This document shows, one piece after another, positions 1 through 7,351 of a stretch of DNA of 35,386 bases (within the stretch, counting starts at the first letter, position 1; each line of letters begins with the position of its first letter). The notes below the pieces were generated by a model. It saw only the letters and a program-made list of their open reading frames with translations, was not told the DNA's origin and did not search any database. The DNA is from Deltaproteobacteria bacterium HGW-Deltaproteobacteria-14. Lineage in GTDB: Bacteria; Myxococcota_A; UBA9042; PHBI01. Location: contig PHBI01000057.1 in NCBI GenBank assembly GCA_002841945.1, positions 1-35,386 on the forward strand, written 5' to 3'. Made by a program: the position numbers and the translations under genes.

Positions 1-199
1 CGAGGGCCGCCACCAGCGCCGCGAGCGCCACGCCGGGGCGCCAGCCGCCGGTCGCCGCCGCGACCGCCGTCCCGACCACCACCGGGGCGGCCCCGGCCGG
101 CAGCGTCGCGGGCCTGATGACCGCGAGCCACACGCGCCAGGGGGCCGGCCGAGCGGCGCCGGCGCGAACTACTTCACGGCTCTGTGAATTGGGATACAC
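1..199 (-). CDS. menA: 1,4-dihydroxy-2-naphthoate prenyltransferase-like protein (MenA/UbiA family), 5' part only
   Basis: Minus-strand reading gives an N-terminus containing WRVWLAVIRPATLPAGAAP followed by VVVGTAVAAA and a hydrophobic stretch, then runs off the left edge. The RPxTLPAxxxPVxVGTA pattern is the first-helix signature of MenA-type UbiA prenyltransferases, which attach the isoprenoid tail during menaquinone synthesis in the inner membrane. Only about 66 residues are present, so the Asp-rich catalytic motifs cannot be checked. The best start is GTG at 199, preceded by GGAAG at a suitable distance; a GTG at 133, just before WLAVIRP, is an alternative. The gene is divergent from the regulator at 361, and one of the two palindromes lies within its first codons if GTG 199 is used. 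Another UbiA-family prenyltransferase is possible. Confidence 0.6.
   Translation of the reverse strand, partial: MYPNSQSREVVRAGAARPAPWRVWLAVIRPATLPAGAAPVVVGTAVAAATGGWRPGVALAALVAAL
173..188. promoter_or_regulatory. Operator-like palindrome 1 (TTCAC-N6-GTGAA)
   Basis: The sequence TTCACGGCTCTGTGAA is an inverted repeat with five-base arms and a six-base centre. The same arms, spacing and leading GG occur again at 229-244, 56 bases away. Two matching palindromes between divergent genes are typical of a dimeric regulator's operator; autoregulation by the GbsR-like protein encoded next door is inference. Confidence 0.55.
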
Positions 200-224
200 C
201 GCTTGCTTCCATGTTGACGGGCGT

Positions 225-248
225 TGAGTTCACGGCGACGTGAACTCA
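225..248. promoter_or_regulatory. Operator-like palindrome 2 (perfect 10-base arms)
   Basis: TGAGTTCACG (225-234) and its exact complement (239-248) flank the four bases GCGA. The core TTCACGGCGACGTGAA matches palindrome 1 in arms and spacing. A further inverted repeat CATGT-N5-ACATG (250-264) and a GTGAAC half-site (295-300) follow. This density of dyads argues that 173-300 is control DNA and that the downstream regulator starts at 361, not at the in-frame GTG at 253, which itself lies inside a GTGAAC half-site. Confidence 0.6.
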
Positions 249-360
249 TCATGTGAACAACATGGACATGGGTCAAGGTTCGATTCAGCAAATCGTGAAC
301 AGTTCGGTGGAGCGGCCGCGGAGCGTTGAATTCCGGGCTCGGGGGCGGCATAGTCGGCGA

Positions 361-948
361 GTGGAGTCCACGGAGAACAACACGGCGCCGACGGCGCAGG
401 ATCACCCGCTGACCGTGCGGGTGCTCCACGTCGCTGACGCCGTCGGCGAGTTCATCGCGTGGTGGGGGTTCAAGGCCATCCACGGACGCATCTGGGCGCT
501 GCTGGCGCTGAGCTCCGGGCCGCGTGCCCAGGCGGAGGTGGCGGATCTGCTCGGGGTCTCCCGCGCCTTGGTCAGCGCGGCGATGCACGAGCTCCACGAG
601 CGCGGGCTGGTGCGCCCGGTCGGGGACTCGAGGCAGGCGCCGTGGGTGGCGGTGATGGACGTGTGGCCGGTGATCGCCGACGTGCTGCGCCAGCGCGAGT
701 GGATCCTCATCGAGCGGGCACGCGTCACCCTCGAGGCGGCCATCGAGGAGGCCGAGCTCCTCGAGGCGGCGGACGAGCACATCGGCTTCGACCTCGACCG
801 GATGCGGGTGCTCCTGAACCTGACCGAGATGGCGCAGCGGTTCCTGCGCATCCTGGTCTCGCTCCGCGTGCCGCGCTCGATCGCGTCGCTCGGCGATTGG
901 CTCGTGAAGGCGACGGGGCTCCTGGGGAGCCTCCGCCGCCTTCGGTAG
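361..948 (+). CDS. GbsR/MarR-family winged-helix transcriptional regulator
   Basis: The product is 195 residues from GTG 361. After a short disordered N-terminus comes the GbsR-type domain: a helix with WGFKAIHGRIWALLALSSGP, then the recognition segment AEVADLLGVSRALVSAAMHE and a wing with RGLVRPVGDSRQAPWVAV. The C-terminal half is helical and likely forms the dimer interface. GbsR-type proteins are repressors of osmolyte (choline/glycine betaine) genes in Bacillus and Vibrio, but no such genes are visible here. The frame stays open to GTG 253, giving 231 residues; the extra 36 residues resemble nothing and overlap palindromic control DNA, so 361 is preferred. The divergent menA-like gene and the paired palindromes suggest autoregulation. 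The stop is followed after two bases by the 32-base repeat pair. Confidence 0.8.
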   Translation: MESTENNTAPTAQDHPLTVRVLHVADAVGEFIAWWGFKAIHGRIWALLALSSGPRAQAEVADLLGVSRALVSAAMHELHERGLVRPVGDSRQAPWVAVMDVWPVIADVLRQREWILIERARVTLEAAIEEAELLEAADEHIGFDLDRMRVLLNLTEMAQRFLRILVSLRVPRSIASLGDWLVKATGLLGSLRRLR

Positions 949-950
949 CC

Positions 951-1034
951 AACGGCAGGGCGGGCCCCGGAGGTCGTAGCTGTCTCGGAGGTCGACCTCC
1001 CCAACGGCGGGGCGGGACCCGGAGGTCGTAGCTG
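951..1034 (+). repeat. Tandem pair of 32-base repeats (copies 1 and 2)
   Basis: Copies at 951-982 and 1003-1034 share AACGGC(A/G)GGGCGGG, then (C/A)CCCGGAGGTCGTAGCTG. They are separated by 20 bases that include a perfect 14-base palindrome, GGAGGTCGACCTCC, at 987-1000. Two further copies lie at 35317-35385. Both pairs begin within a few bases of a plus-strand stop codon. The centre can form a small hairpin with CGGA in the loop: copy 2 pairs GACC with GGTC. The rest of 1035-1149 shows no gene and no clear terminator. Confidence 0.8.
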
Positions 1035-1149
1035 GTGCCGCAGGACGACGACGGCGGCTGGAGGGAGCCGCGGAGACCGCAGTGGCCCGCCCGATACGAC
1101 GCCGGCCCGCCCCCTCCCGTCATACCTGGCGTGGGCTCCCGGTCACCAG

Positions 1150-1301
1150 CTACCGCTTCTTCTTCTTGACGACCAGGCGCCAGACCACCAGCGCGATCAC
1201 CGCGGTGACGGCGATGACGCCGACGACGACGGCGGCGATCTCGCCGCCGGAGGGTGGCGGGGCGACGTCCGCGAGGAGCCGCCCCGCCCCAAGGCCGACG
1301 T

Positions 1302-1305
<4 letters not shown>
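1150..1305 (-). CDS. Possible small tail-anchored membrane protein (51 residues)
   Basis: The frame overlapping the pckA stop reads from a TTG at 1305, with the stop codon TGA of pckA at 1304-1302. It encodes a short Gly/Pro-rich stretch (ADVAPPPSGGE), one strong hydrophobic segment of about 22 residues (IAAVVVGVIAVTAVIALVVW) and the basic tail RLVVKKKKR. A helix followed directly by four lysines and an arginine is a convincing membrane anchor and unlikely as random sequence. Only TTG is available as a start, and no strong Shine-Dalgarno is seen, so translation would rely on coupling to pckA. It could also be the leftover C-terminal anchor of a deleted surface protein. No family recognised. 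Confidence 0.4.
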
Positions 1306-2891
<1,586 letters not shown>

Positions 2892-3050
2892 TGTAGTTGT
2901 CTCCTCAGGTGCGAACGTGGCCCTCGGCGCGAAGAGGGGGCTCGGCGCGCGCGAACGCTCATCCAGGTTGGGGCTCGGACGACGTTCATGCGTGCAGAGC
3001 GCGTGCCAACCGCTGCGACCGCTGACGGCGGCAGTGGCTGCGGCGCGAGT

Positions 3051-3077
3051 CGGGTGTTGTCACCCGGAGCTGGGTGA
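3051..3077 (-). promoter_or_regulatory. Mutually exclusive hairpins in the pckA leader
   Basis: On the minus strand TCACCC (3077-3072) pairs with GGGTGA (3065-3060), loop AGCTCC. The same central segment CGGGTG (3066-3061) can instead pair with CACCCG (3056-3051), loop ACAA. Both stems are perfect six-base pairs and cannot coexist. This could be an RNA switch in the pckA leader or a triple-half-site operator. It sits just downstream of the terminator at 3095-3151, so it belongs to the pckA leader and not to the upstream transcript. Confidence 0.4.
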
Positions 3078-3094
3078 TACCCCACACGGCGGAC

Positions 3095-3151
3095 AAAAAA
3101 AAGAGACCGTCCTACCAGTTCCCCGTGCGGGCTGGGGTGGTGGACGGTCTC
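3095..3151 (-). terminator. Rho-independent terminator
   Basis: Minus-strand GAGACCGTCC (3151-3142) pairs perfectly with GGACGGTCTC (3112-3103), followed at once by eight T residues (3102-3095). The 29-base loop can extend the stem further (ACCA with TGGT, CCCC with GGGG). It ends transcripts coming from the transporter gene or from the structured region between. Confidence 0.85.
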
Positions 3152-3159
3152 GGTCTTGG

Positions 3160-3330
3160 CTGTGGCCAGGGCGTCAACGCCGTGACCCCGCCAAACGGTG
3201 CGCTGGGCTTACGCAGCGCCATGTAGGGGCCTGCCGAGGCGGGGAGGGGTTCCGACCCGCTGGCAGGTTACAGGCTTCTAGCCCAGGCACAGGCGCCGCG
3301 CAAGACGCCGCGCGCAGAAAACGTTCAACT
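3160..3330 (-). ncRNA. Candidate structured RNA upstream of the terminator
   Basis: Between the transporter stop (3347) and the terminator lies a nested structure. GTGC-CTGGGCT (3290-3280) pairs with AGCCCAG-CGCAC (3209-3198) with one bulge. Inside it CCTGCC (3267-3262) pairs with GGCAGG (3235-3230), and GCGGG (3260-3256) pairs with CCCGC (3243-3239). A long interrupted hairpin of about 170 nt ending in a terminator resembles an independent small RNA; 6S RNA has this general shape, but I cannot match its conserved bases. A 3' UTR structure of the transporter mRNA is the alternative. No open frame of note. No convincing promoter was found. Confidence 0.4.
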
Positions 3331-3346
3331 GTAACAATGACCGCGT

Positions 3347-4636
3347 TCAAGCGGCGAGGATGACGATCATGTAGCCGAGCGCCACGACGGCGTTGAACGC
3401 GATGCCTGCGAGGCTGAAGCGCCGCATCCGTGGACTCGGGCGGTGCTCCGCCGGGACCTCGGCGCCGAACATCGCGCGATGGTTGAGCAGCGCGAGGGCG
3501 GGCGCGGTGAGAAACGAGATGATCGTCGCGACCTGGACCAGCGCGATGAGGGACCCGATGAACTCCGCGATGATGAGCCCCGAGCCGACGCCGATGAACA
3601 CCATCGCGCCCCAGTAGACGCGCTGCGCGGCGCCGCCCTCGTGACCCGCGGCGGTCGGGTCCTCGGGACCGTGCAGCCGCCCCCAGAGCGCCGCGAGGGC
3701 CCGCGGGAAGCCGTCGATCACGGTCAGCGTGGTGGAGAACATCACGCCGAAGGCCGCGATCCCGATGATCGGCCGGCTCCACTCGCCGAGGGTGGCGGCG
3801 TATAGGTCGACGACCTGCTGGGCGAAGGCGCGCGCGGTGTCGGCGATGGTGACGCCGCTGTGGTGCATCACGCCCGCTCCGAGGACGACGAAGCACAGGG
3901 CGAGCAAGGCGGTGCCGAGATAGCCGATGTCGAAGTCGAGCAGTGACTCTCTGGGCGTCGGGGCGTAGCCCGTCTCGCGTCTGCGAGCGAGGGTCCACAG
4001 CGAGTGCCAGACCGAGATGTCGATCGCCGACGGCATCCACCCGATGAGGCCGGCGACGAGGCCGAAGGTTGCGAGGTCCCAGCGCTCCGCGGGGGGGAAC
4101 CAGGGGCCGCTCCAGTCGACGCGGGAGAGCGCCAACGCGGTCGCGACCGCGGTCGCGACCGTCAGGATCAGGACGACGCCCTTGATGACCTTGTCGAGGA
4201 TGGGATAGCGGCCGACGGCGAGCAGCACACCGCAGACGCTCATCAGGCCGAGGGACAGCCAGACCGGCGAAGCGTCGAGGTCGAAGACGCTCTTGGCGAG
4301 CCCGGTCGTGACGAAGACCACGGCGGCCTGGACGGTGAGCATCGTCCCGAACGTCAGGGCGGCGTAGAGCGCCAGCGCCCAGCGGCCCTGGCGTCGGTAG
4401 CCTTCGAGGAGCGAGGTCCCCGTCGCCGCGGCGTACCGCGGTCCGAACTGGAACGCCGGGTACTTGAAGACGTTCGCCAGCACCACGAACGCGACCAGGG
4501 CGAGGCCATACCTGGCGCCGGCCCGGGTCGACTGTACGAGGTGCGACACGCCGACGGCCGCTCCGGCGAAGAGCAGGCCCGGCCCGAGGGCCTTGGCGAA
4601 GGATCGCTGGGGTGCGGGGTCCACGGTGTGACTCAC
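3347..4636 (-). CDS. NRAMP-fold (APC superfamily) transporter without the DPGN motif
   Basis: This 429-residue inner-membrane protein has about eleven hydrophobic segments. It opens with SFAKALGPGLLFAGAAVGVSHLVQ, where canonical NRAMP metal transporters carry the helix-1 metal ligands DPGN; here that position reads GVSHLVQSTRAGARYG. The helix-6 metal-binding MPxH segment is replaced by GWMPSAIDISVWHSLW. The fold assignment (COG1914-like) is firm, but the usual Mn2+/Fe2+ substrate cannot be assumed. The frame is open from a TTG at 4660, but a promoter (TTGCCA-16-TATCCT) predicts a transcript start near 4658, so GTG 4636 (protein begins MSHTVDPAPQRSF) is preferred. The gene stands alone, with the candidate RNA and terminator 3' of it. 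Confidence 0.8.
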   Translation of the reverse strand: MSHTVDPAPQRSFAKALGPGLLFAGAAVGVSHLVQSTRAGARYGLALVAFVVLANVFKYPAFQFGPRYAAATGTSLLEGYRRQGRWALALYAALTFGTMLTVQAAVVFVTTGLAKSVFDLDASPVWLSLGLMSVCGVLLAVGRYPILDKVIKGVVLILTVATAVATALALSRVDWSGPWFPPAERWDLATFGLVAGLIGWMPSAIDISVWHSLWTLARRRETGYAPTPRESLLDFDIGYLGTALLALCFVVLGAGVMHHSGVTIADTARAFAQQVVDLYAATLGEWSRPIIGIAAFGVMFSTTLTVIDGFPRALAALWGRLHGPEDPTAAGHEGGAAQRVYWGAMVFIGVGSGLIIAEFIGSLIALVQVATIISFLTAPALALLNHRAMFGAEVPAEHRPSPRMRRFSLAGIAFNAVVALGYMIVILAA

Positions 4637-4664
4637 CTCGAGGCGGGGGGCGAGGCCCAACGCC

Positions 4665-4692
4665 AGGATAAGCGAGCCGTGGTGGGTGGCAA
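4665..4692 (-). promoter_or_regulatory. Sigma-70-like promoter for the NRAMP-fold gene
   Basis: Minus-strand TTGCCA (4692-4687), a 16-base spacer, then TATCCT (4670-4665). The same -10 and spacer length recur before the FliB-like gene (33868-33895), which supports both. Confidence 0.5.
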
Positions 4693-4745
4693 CCCGTGAC
4701 GGCGGGAGCGTGGCGTCCGGCGGTGGCTCGCCGGGCGCCCGGCGA

Positions 4746-4898
4746 TCAGCCCCGGGGAGCGCTCGAGCGCGGGCGCTTGTCGAACTTGGCGCGGACCTCC
4801 CAGATGCGGGCGTCGCTCTTGGGGAGCGAGCTGACCGACGTGCGGCGGTGGGTTCCGGCGCCCAGGATGCCGTTCAGGATCTTCGTGAGACGTGCCAT
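4746..4898 (-). CDS. Small basic protein, 50 residues, unknown function
   Basis: An ORF from ATG 4898 to TGA 4746 begins MARLTKILNGILGAGTHRRT and ends KFDKRPRSSAPRG. It is strongly basic, with an amphipathic N-terminal helix and a C-terminal Lys/Arg-rich tail, so nucleic-acid or membrane contact is plausible. Support for a real gene comes from GGAG nine bases before the ATG and a good sigma-70 promoter (TTGACA-17-CGATAA at 4995-4967), which gives a leader of about 65 nt. No family recognised. It lies downstream, on the same strand, of the two structured RNA units at 5210-6056 but has its own promoter. Confidence 0.55.
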   Translation of the reverse strand: MARLTKILNGILGAGTHRRTSVSSLPKSDARIWEVRAKFDKRPRSSAPRG

Positions 4899-4966
4899 GT
4901 CCGTGTGCTCCAACGCGGCGCTGGCCGCGGGCTTGCTCGTTCGGGGGTGTCCTGTAGGGGGGCGCC

Positions 4967-4995
4967 TTATCGTCCAGGCCCCGCGCCGCTGTCAA
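4967..4995 (-). promoter_or_regulatory. Sigma-70 promoter for the 50-residue ORF
   Basis: Minus-strand TTGACA (4995-4990) is a perfect -35, followed by a 17-base spacer and CGATAA (4972-4967). Confidence 0.6.
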
Positions 4996-5209
4996 CCCCG
5001 AAGACGGCCGCTTTTTCTTGTCGCGTCGCAAACTCCCTGGCGCCCCCGAGATCCCACACCGGTCAAGGCGGGCGGCTCGGGGAGGTCGGACGGGGGCGCG
5101 GCGATGCCGCCTCGGCCCACGGAGAGGACGCGCGGCTGCTGCGCCGACGCCGCGGGCGGGCGAGCGAAGAGGCGCGAGCGGCGCCGGTGGTGCGCCGCAA
5201 CAACCACGC

Positions 5210-5257
5210 AAAAAAAAAGGGGCCCGCGAGGGACTCCAGCCAATCCCTCGCGTGCCC
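5210..5257 (-). terminator. Terminator of RNA unit A with conserved loop
   Basis: Minus-strand GGGCACGCGAGGGA (5257-5244) pairs with TCCCTCGCGGGCCC (5233-5220) with one mismatch, around the loop TTGGCTGGAG, and is followed by nine T residues (5218-5210). The ten-base loop is identical in unit B, which is more conservation than termination alone requires. Confidence 0.85.
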
Positions 5258-5510
5258 AGCGTGAACCCGGTGGTCGGACCGGCTCCACGGCGACCGGGCG
5301 GCGTAGCGTGCGCTCGAGGCGCTCGGCCACACCCCCGGTGTCGCTATCGGTCTCCGCTAAGGCGGAGGTCATGGAAGAGCCGAGCTCCGCCTCGTCGAGG
5401 GGTCGGGTCGGCTGACTCCTGAAGTTCTGGGAGGGCGCCCCCCAAACGACCAGAGGGTGGGGCGCGAGTCATCACTCGACGACGGCGAAGTAGTCAGCAC
5501 GAAGCGTGCC
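5210..5510 (-). ncRNA. Structured RNA unit A (tandem paralogue of unit B)
   Basis: About 300 nt on the minus strand, homologous to 5737-6056 along most of its length. The order of elements matches in both: GCCGTCGTCGAGTGATGA; AGCCGA...TCGGCT closing pair; CTCCGC/GCGGAG hairpin; GATAGCGAC; GCGC-N5-GCGC hairpin; a 12-position stem with loop CCGACC (5289-5260; 11 pairs plus one mismatch here); then the terminator. Insertions that are not multiples of three break any shared reading frame, which argues for RNA and not protein. A possible extended -10 promoter, TGTGATAAT, lies at 5658-5650, giving a transcript of about 430 nt. Function unknown. Confidence 0.6.
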
Positions 5511-5649
5511 AACGGCGACGGGGGCCGGCGGGGGCCCCGACAACTCGGCCAATGGTGCGGGCAGGAGCGGCGTCCGCGGAGTGGGCGACGTGGCCTCAGT
5601 CGCCCCGTTCGGCTCCACGTGGTGTGCCATCCGGCCACGCGGCACGTGT

Positions 5650-5658
5650 ATTATCACA
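5650..5658 (-). promoter_or_regulatory. Possible extended -10 promoter for RNA unit A
   Basis: Minus-strand TGTGATAAT matches the extended -10 form TGnTATAAT at all but one base. No -35 hexamer is evident. The predicted start near 5643 lies about 130 bases ahead of the conserved part of unit A. Confidence 0.35.
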
Positions 5659-5736
5659 CACCGCCCACCGCACGCGCCGCCGATCGGCGCAGGCACCCGC
5701 CTCACGCCGGCGGCTCGGCGCCCTTGGCGTCCGAGC

Positions 5737-5785
5737 AAAAAATAAAGGGGCCCGCGAGGGACTCCAGCCAATCCCTCGCGAGCCC
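5737..5785 (-). terminator. Terminator of RNA unit B with conserved loop
   Basis: Minus-strand GGGCTCGCGAGGGA (5785-5772) pairs with TCCCTCGCGGGCCC (5761-5748) around TTGGCTGGAG, followed by a T-rich tract (TTTATTTTTT, 5746-5737). The structure and loop match unit A. Confidence 0.85.
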
Positions 5786-6056
5786 AGCGTGAACCCACTG
5801 GTCGGAGCGGGTCCACGGCGACCAGGTAGCGGCGGCGTGCGCACGAAGCGCTCGGCCTCCCCCCCTGGCGTCGCTATTGGCCTCCGCGCTGAGCGGAGGA
5901 AACGAGAGCGAGCCGAACACCGCAGCGTCGAGACGTCGGGTCGGCTGGCCCCTTGATAGTGTTGGTTGCGAAAAAGGCGCCCATCTCCGGAGCAGTCCGT
6001 GGTGGGCGCGGAATCATCACTCGACGACGGCCAGGAAGGTAGCACGAACCATGCCA
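5737..6056 (-). ncRNA. Structured RNA unit B (tandem paralogue of unit A)
   Basis: The second copy of the structured unit, about 320 nt, lies 527 bases upstream (on the minus strand) of unit A. In the 12-position stem (5817-5788), the eleventh pair is C-G where unit A has G-C, a true double compensatory change. The tenth is G-U where A has G-C, and the seventh is C-G where A has a G-G mismatch; the loop CCGACC is identical. The CTCCGC hairpin is one pair longer than in unit A. At its 5' end an 11-codon ORF (6052-6017) reads MVRATFLAVVE and ends in two stop codons. Unit A keeps RA..., AVVE and both stops but has ACG in place of the ATG. No convincing promoter was found. Confidence 0.6.
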
Positions 6057-6355
6057 GACTTCGCGGGAGCGGCGAAGACGCCGCTGAACACGAGGCCGTG
6101 AGCGGCTCTCGAGACCCACGCGCGCGCCGCGACGCCCACGTGGAGCCGCGAGACCTCGTGCCCACCCCGCGGCGGGCGCTCGAAGCGGGGCGCTTCACCC
6201 ACGCCAGATCCGCCGCGACGCCCGTATTCTCCCCACAACCGCATGAAAAACCTCAGAAACCAATGGAGTGTCAGCAGGCACATGCCCAAGGGGCAAATCC
6301 CACAACGCGGGCGAAGACCCCGATCCCACCTCGCTCGAGCGGGGGCCGAACGCGC
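6057..6355. other. Intergenic stretch without recognisable features
   Basis: This lies between RNA unit B and the stop of the zinc-ribbon gene. A minus-strand frame runs through much of it (6289-6017) and ends in the same AVVE stop as unit B, but its composition and lack of a ribosome site give no support. GAGAATAC near 6230 could be part of a weak minus-strand promoter for unit B. Confidence 0.4.
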
Positions 6356-7054
6356 TCAATACAGCGCCACGATGGCCCAAGCGACCCCCACCGCGGCGAG
6401 CGTGAGTGCGAGGGCGACCACGAAGACCGACACGCGACCGCCGTCGGTCGGAGCGTCGAAGGTGACGTGCAGCTCGGCCGGCACCGCGTGGACCTCGGAG
6501 GTGTCTTCGATCGTACGGGCGCCTGGGCCGAGGACGATGACGGTCTGTGGGCGCTCATCCAACTCTGCCTGGCGGCGCTCGCGCGCCGGGGGCGGATGCG
6601 CGGCCCGGGCCTTCTGAACCGGGCGGGCGGTCGGCGCGGGAGGCTCCGGGCGGACGGTCGGCGCGGGAGGCTCCGGGCGGACGGTCGGCGCGGGAGGCTC
6701 CGGGCGATCGGCGGCGCCAGAGTCATTCGCCGCGTCCTGGGGCGCTGGAGGGGCCGACGGCCCCGCTTCGGGCGCTGGAGGGGCCAGCGGCCCCGCCTCG
6801 CCGGTCATCACCCGGCGCCGGACCCACGAGCGCTCTCGGATGCCGCGCCAGCGCGCTAGCTGCCCGCGCACGTCGCTCCCCGCGACGACGCTCTCGGTCC
6901 AGTCGCCACGCTCCTCGGGCGCCGCGTCACGCCGGCGCGCCGACGGCGCCGGGTCGACGATGCGAATGCAGTCGCACGCCTGTCGGCCGCGAAGGGTTCG
7001 CCCGCAGCGGTGGCAGCGCCGTGGCGTGTCGTTGGGCTCGGCCAGGTTGCCCAC
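6356..7054 (-). CDS. Zinc-ribbon, proline-rich, tail-anchored membrane protein
   Basis: The product is 232 residues of unknown function. The N-terminus carries a compact zinc-ribbon-like cluster, CHRCG...ACDC, within the first 35 residues. A long Pro/Ala/Glu-rich linker follows, including three RPEPPAPTV-type repeats from a 27-base tandem DNA repeat. Near the end is a folded-looking segment (ERPQTVIVLGPGARTIEDTSEVHAVPAELHVTF) and then a C-terminal membrane helix, VSVFVVALALTLAAVGVAWA, that reaches the last residue. This tail is strikingly like that of the kinase at 9505-10788. GTG 7054 with GGGAG upstream is the preferred start; the frame is open to GTG 7096. It is divergent from the AAA+ ATPase and probably works with it. 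Confidence 0.7.
   Translation of the reverse strand: MGNLAEPNDTPRRCHRCGRTLRGRQACDCIRIVDPAPSARRRDAAPEERGDWTESVVAGSDVRGQLARWRGIRERSWVRRRVMTGEAGPLAPPAPEAGPSAPPAPQDAANDSGAADRPEPPAPTVRPEPPAPTVRPEPPAPTARPVQKARAAHPPPARERRQAELDERPQTVIVLGPGARTIEDTSEVHAVPAELHVTFDAPTDGGRVSVFVVALALTLAAVGVAWAIVALY
6628..6708. repeat. Three tandem 27-base units inside the zinc-ribbon gene
   Basis: Units at 6628-6654, 6655-6681 and 6682-6708 each begin CGGTCGGCGCGGGAGGCTCC and encode RPEPPAPTV-like nonapeptides. A second, imperfect duplication of about 30 bases (6736-6800) encodes the preceding GPxAPPAP segment. Such units change copy number readily and set linker length. Confidence 0.85.
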
Positions 7055-7293
7055 GCGATCTCCCGTGTAGCGGTCGTGCCCTCGGCGCTGCGCCACCGTC
7101 GACGCACCGCGTGCACCATCATAGTATGAAGGGATCCATCGGCCGATGCGACCCTAGCGAGAGGGTCTATCGCGCTGCAACACAGCCGGGTTGTAACCGA
7201 ACCGGGCGGGGGCGGGCCGCCGTGCGGGATCCTCCGGCCGCCGGGACGAGGACGCCTGGGACCGATCCGATCGGCTGCGACCGCGCGTCGGGT

Positions 7294-7331
7294 TTGACAG
7301 CGTGAGGCCCGCCCGCCGAATATCGGCGGGC
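7294..7331 (+). promoter_or_regulatory. Promoter with overlapping palindrome for the AAA+ gene
   Basis: TTGACA (7294-7299) is followed after 18 bases by GAATAT (7318-7323). A perfect inverted repeat, GCCCGCCGA (7311-7319) and its complement (7323-7331) around ATA, covers the -10. A protein bound there would block polymerase. The same dyad could form an RNA hairpin only if transcription started upstream of it. Confidence 0.5.
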
Positions 7332-7351
7332 ACGTGGGCCAGGAGCGTCAG

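Noticed and set aside
253..360. GTG 253 as start of the GbsR-like regulator
   Set aside because: It lies inside operator-like dyads, and the added 36 residues have no similarity to the family; GTG 361 gives the usual length.
3160..3330. Naming the structured region as 6S, SRP, tmRNA or RNase P RNA
   Set aside because: The diagnostic bases (for example GGAAGGAAGCAGCC of SRP RNA or the RNase P core) are not present, and 6S resemblance is only in overall shape.
4992..5209. Possible coding sequence upstream of the promoter of the 50-residue ORF
   Set aside because: Frames here are arginine-rich in all readings, without ribosome sites or family motifs.
5702..5920. Small proteins encoded by the two RNA units (shared GSRWAREGLAGVPRGP peptide)
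   Set aside because: The shared peptide is simply the translated terminator hairpin. Upstream, the two copies are in different frames, so no protein is conserved.
6014..6020. GTGATGA and CTGA words in the RNA units, resembling box C/D snoRNA motifs
   Set aside because: Box C/D RNAs are archaeal and eukaryotic; the words are short and the terminal stem is absent.
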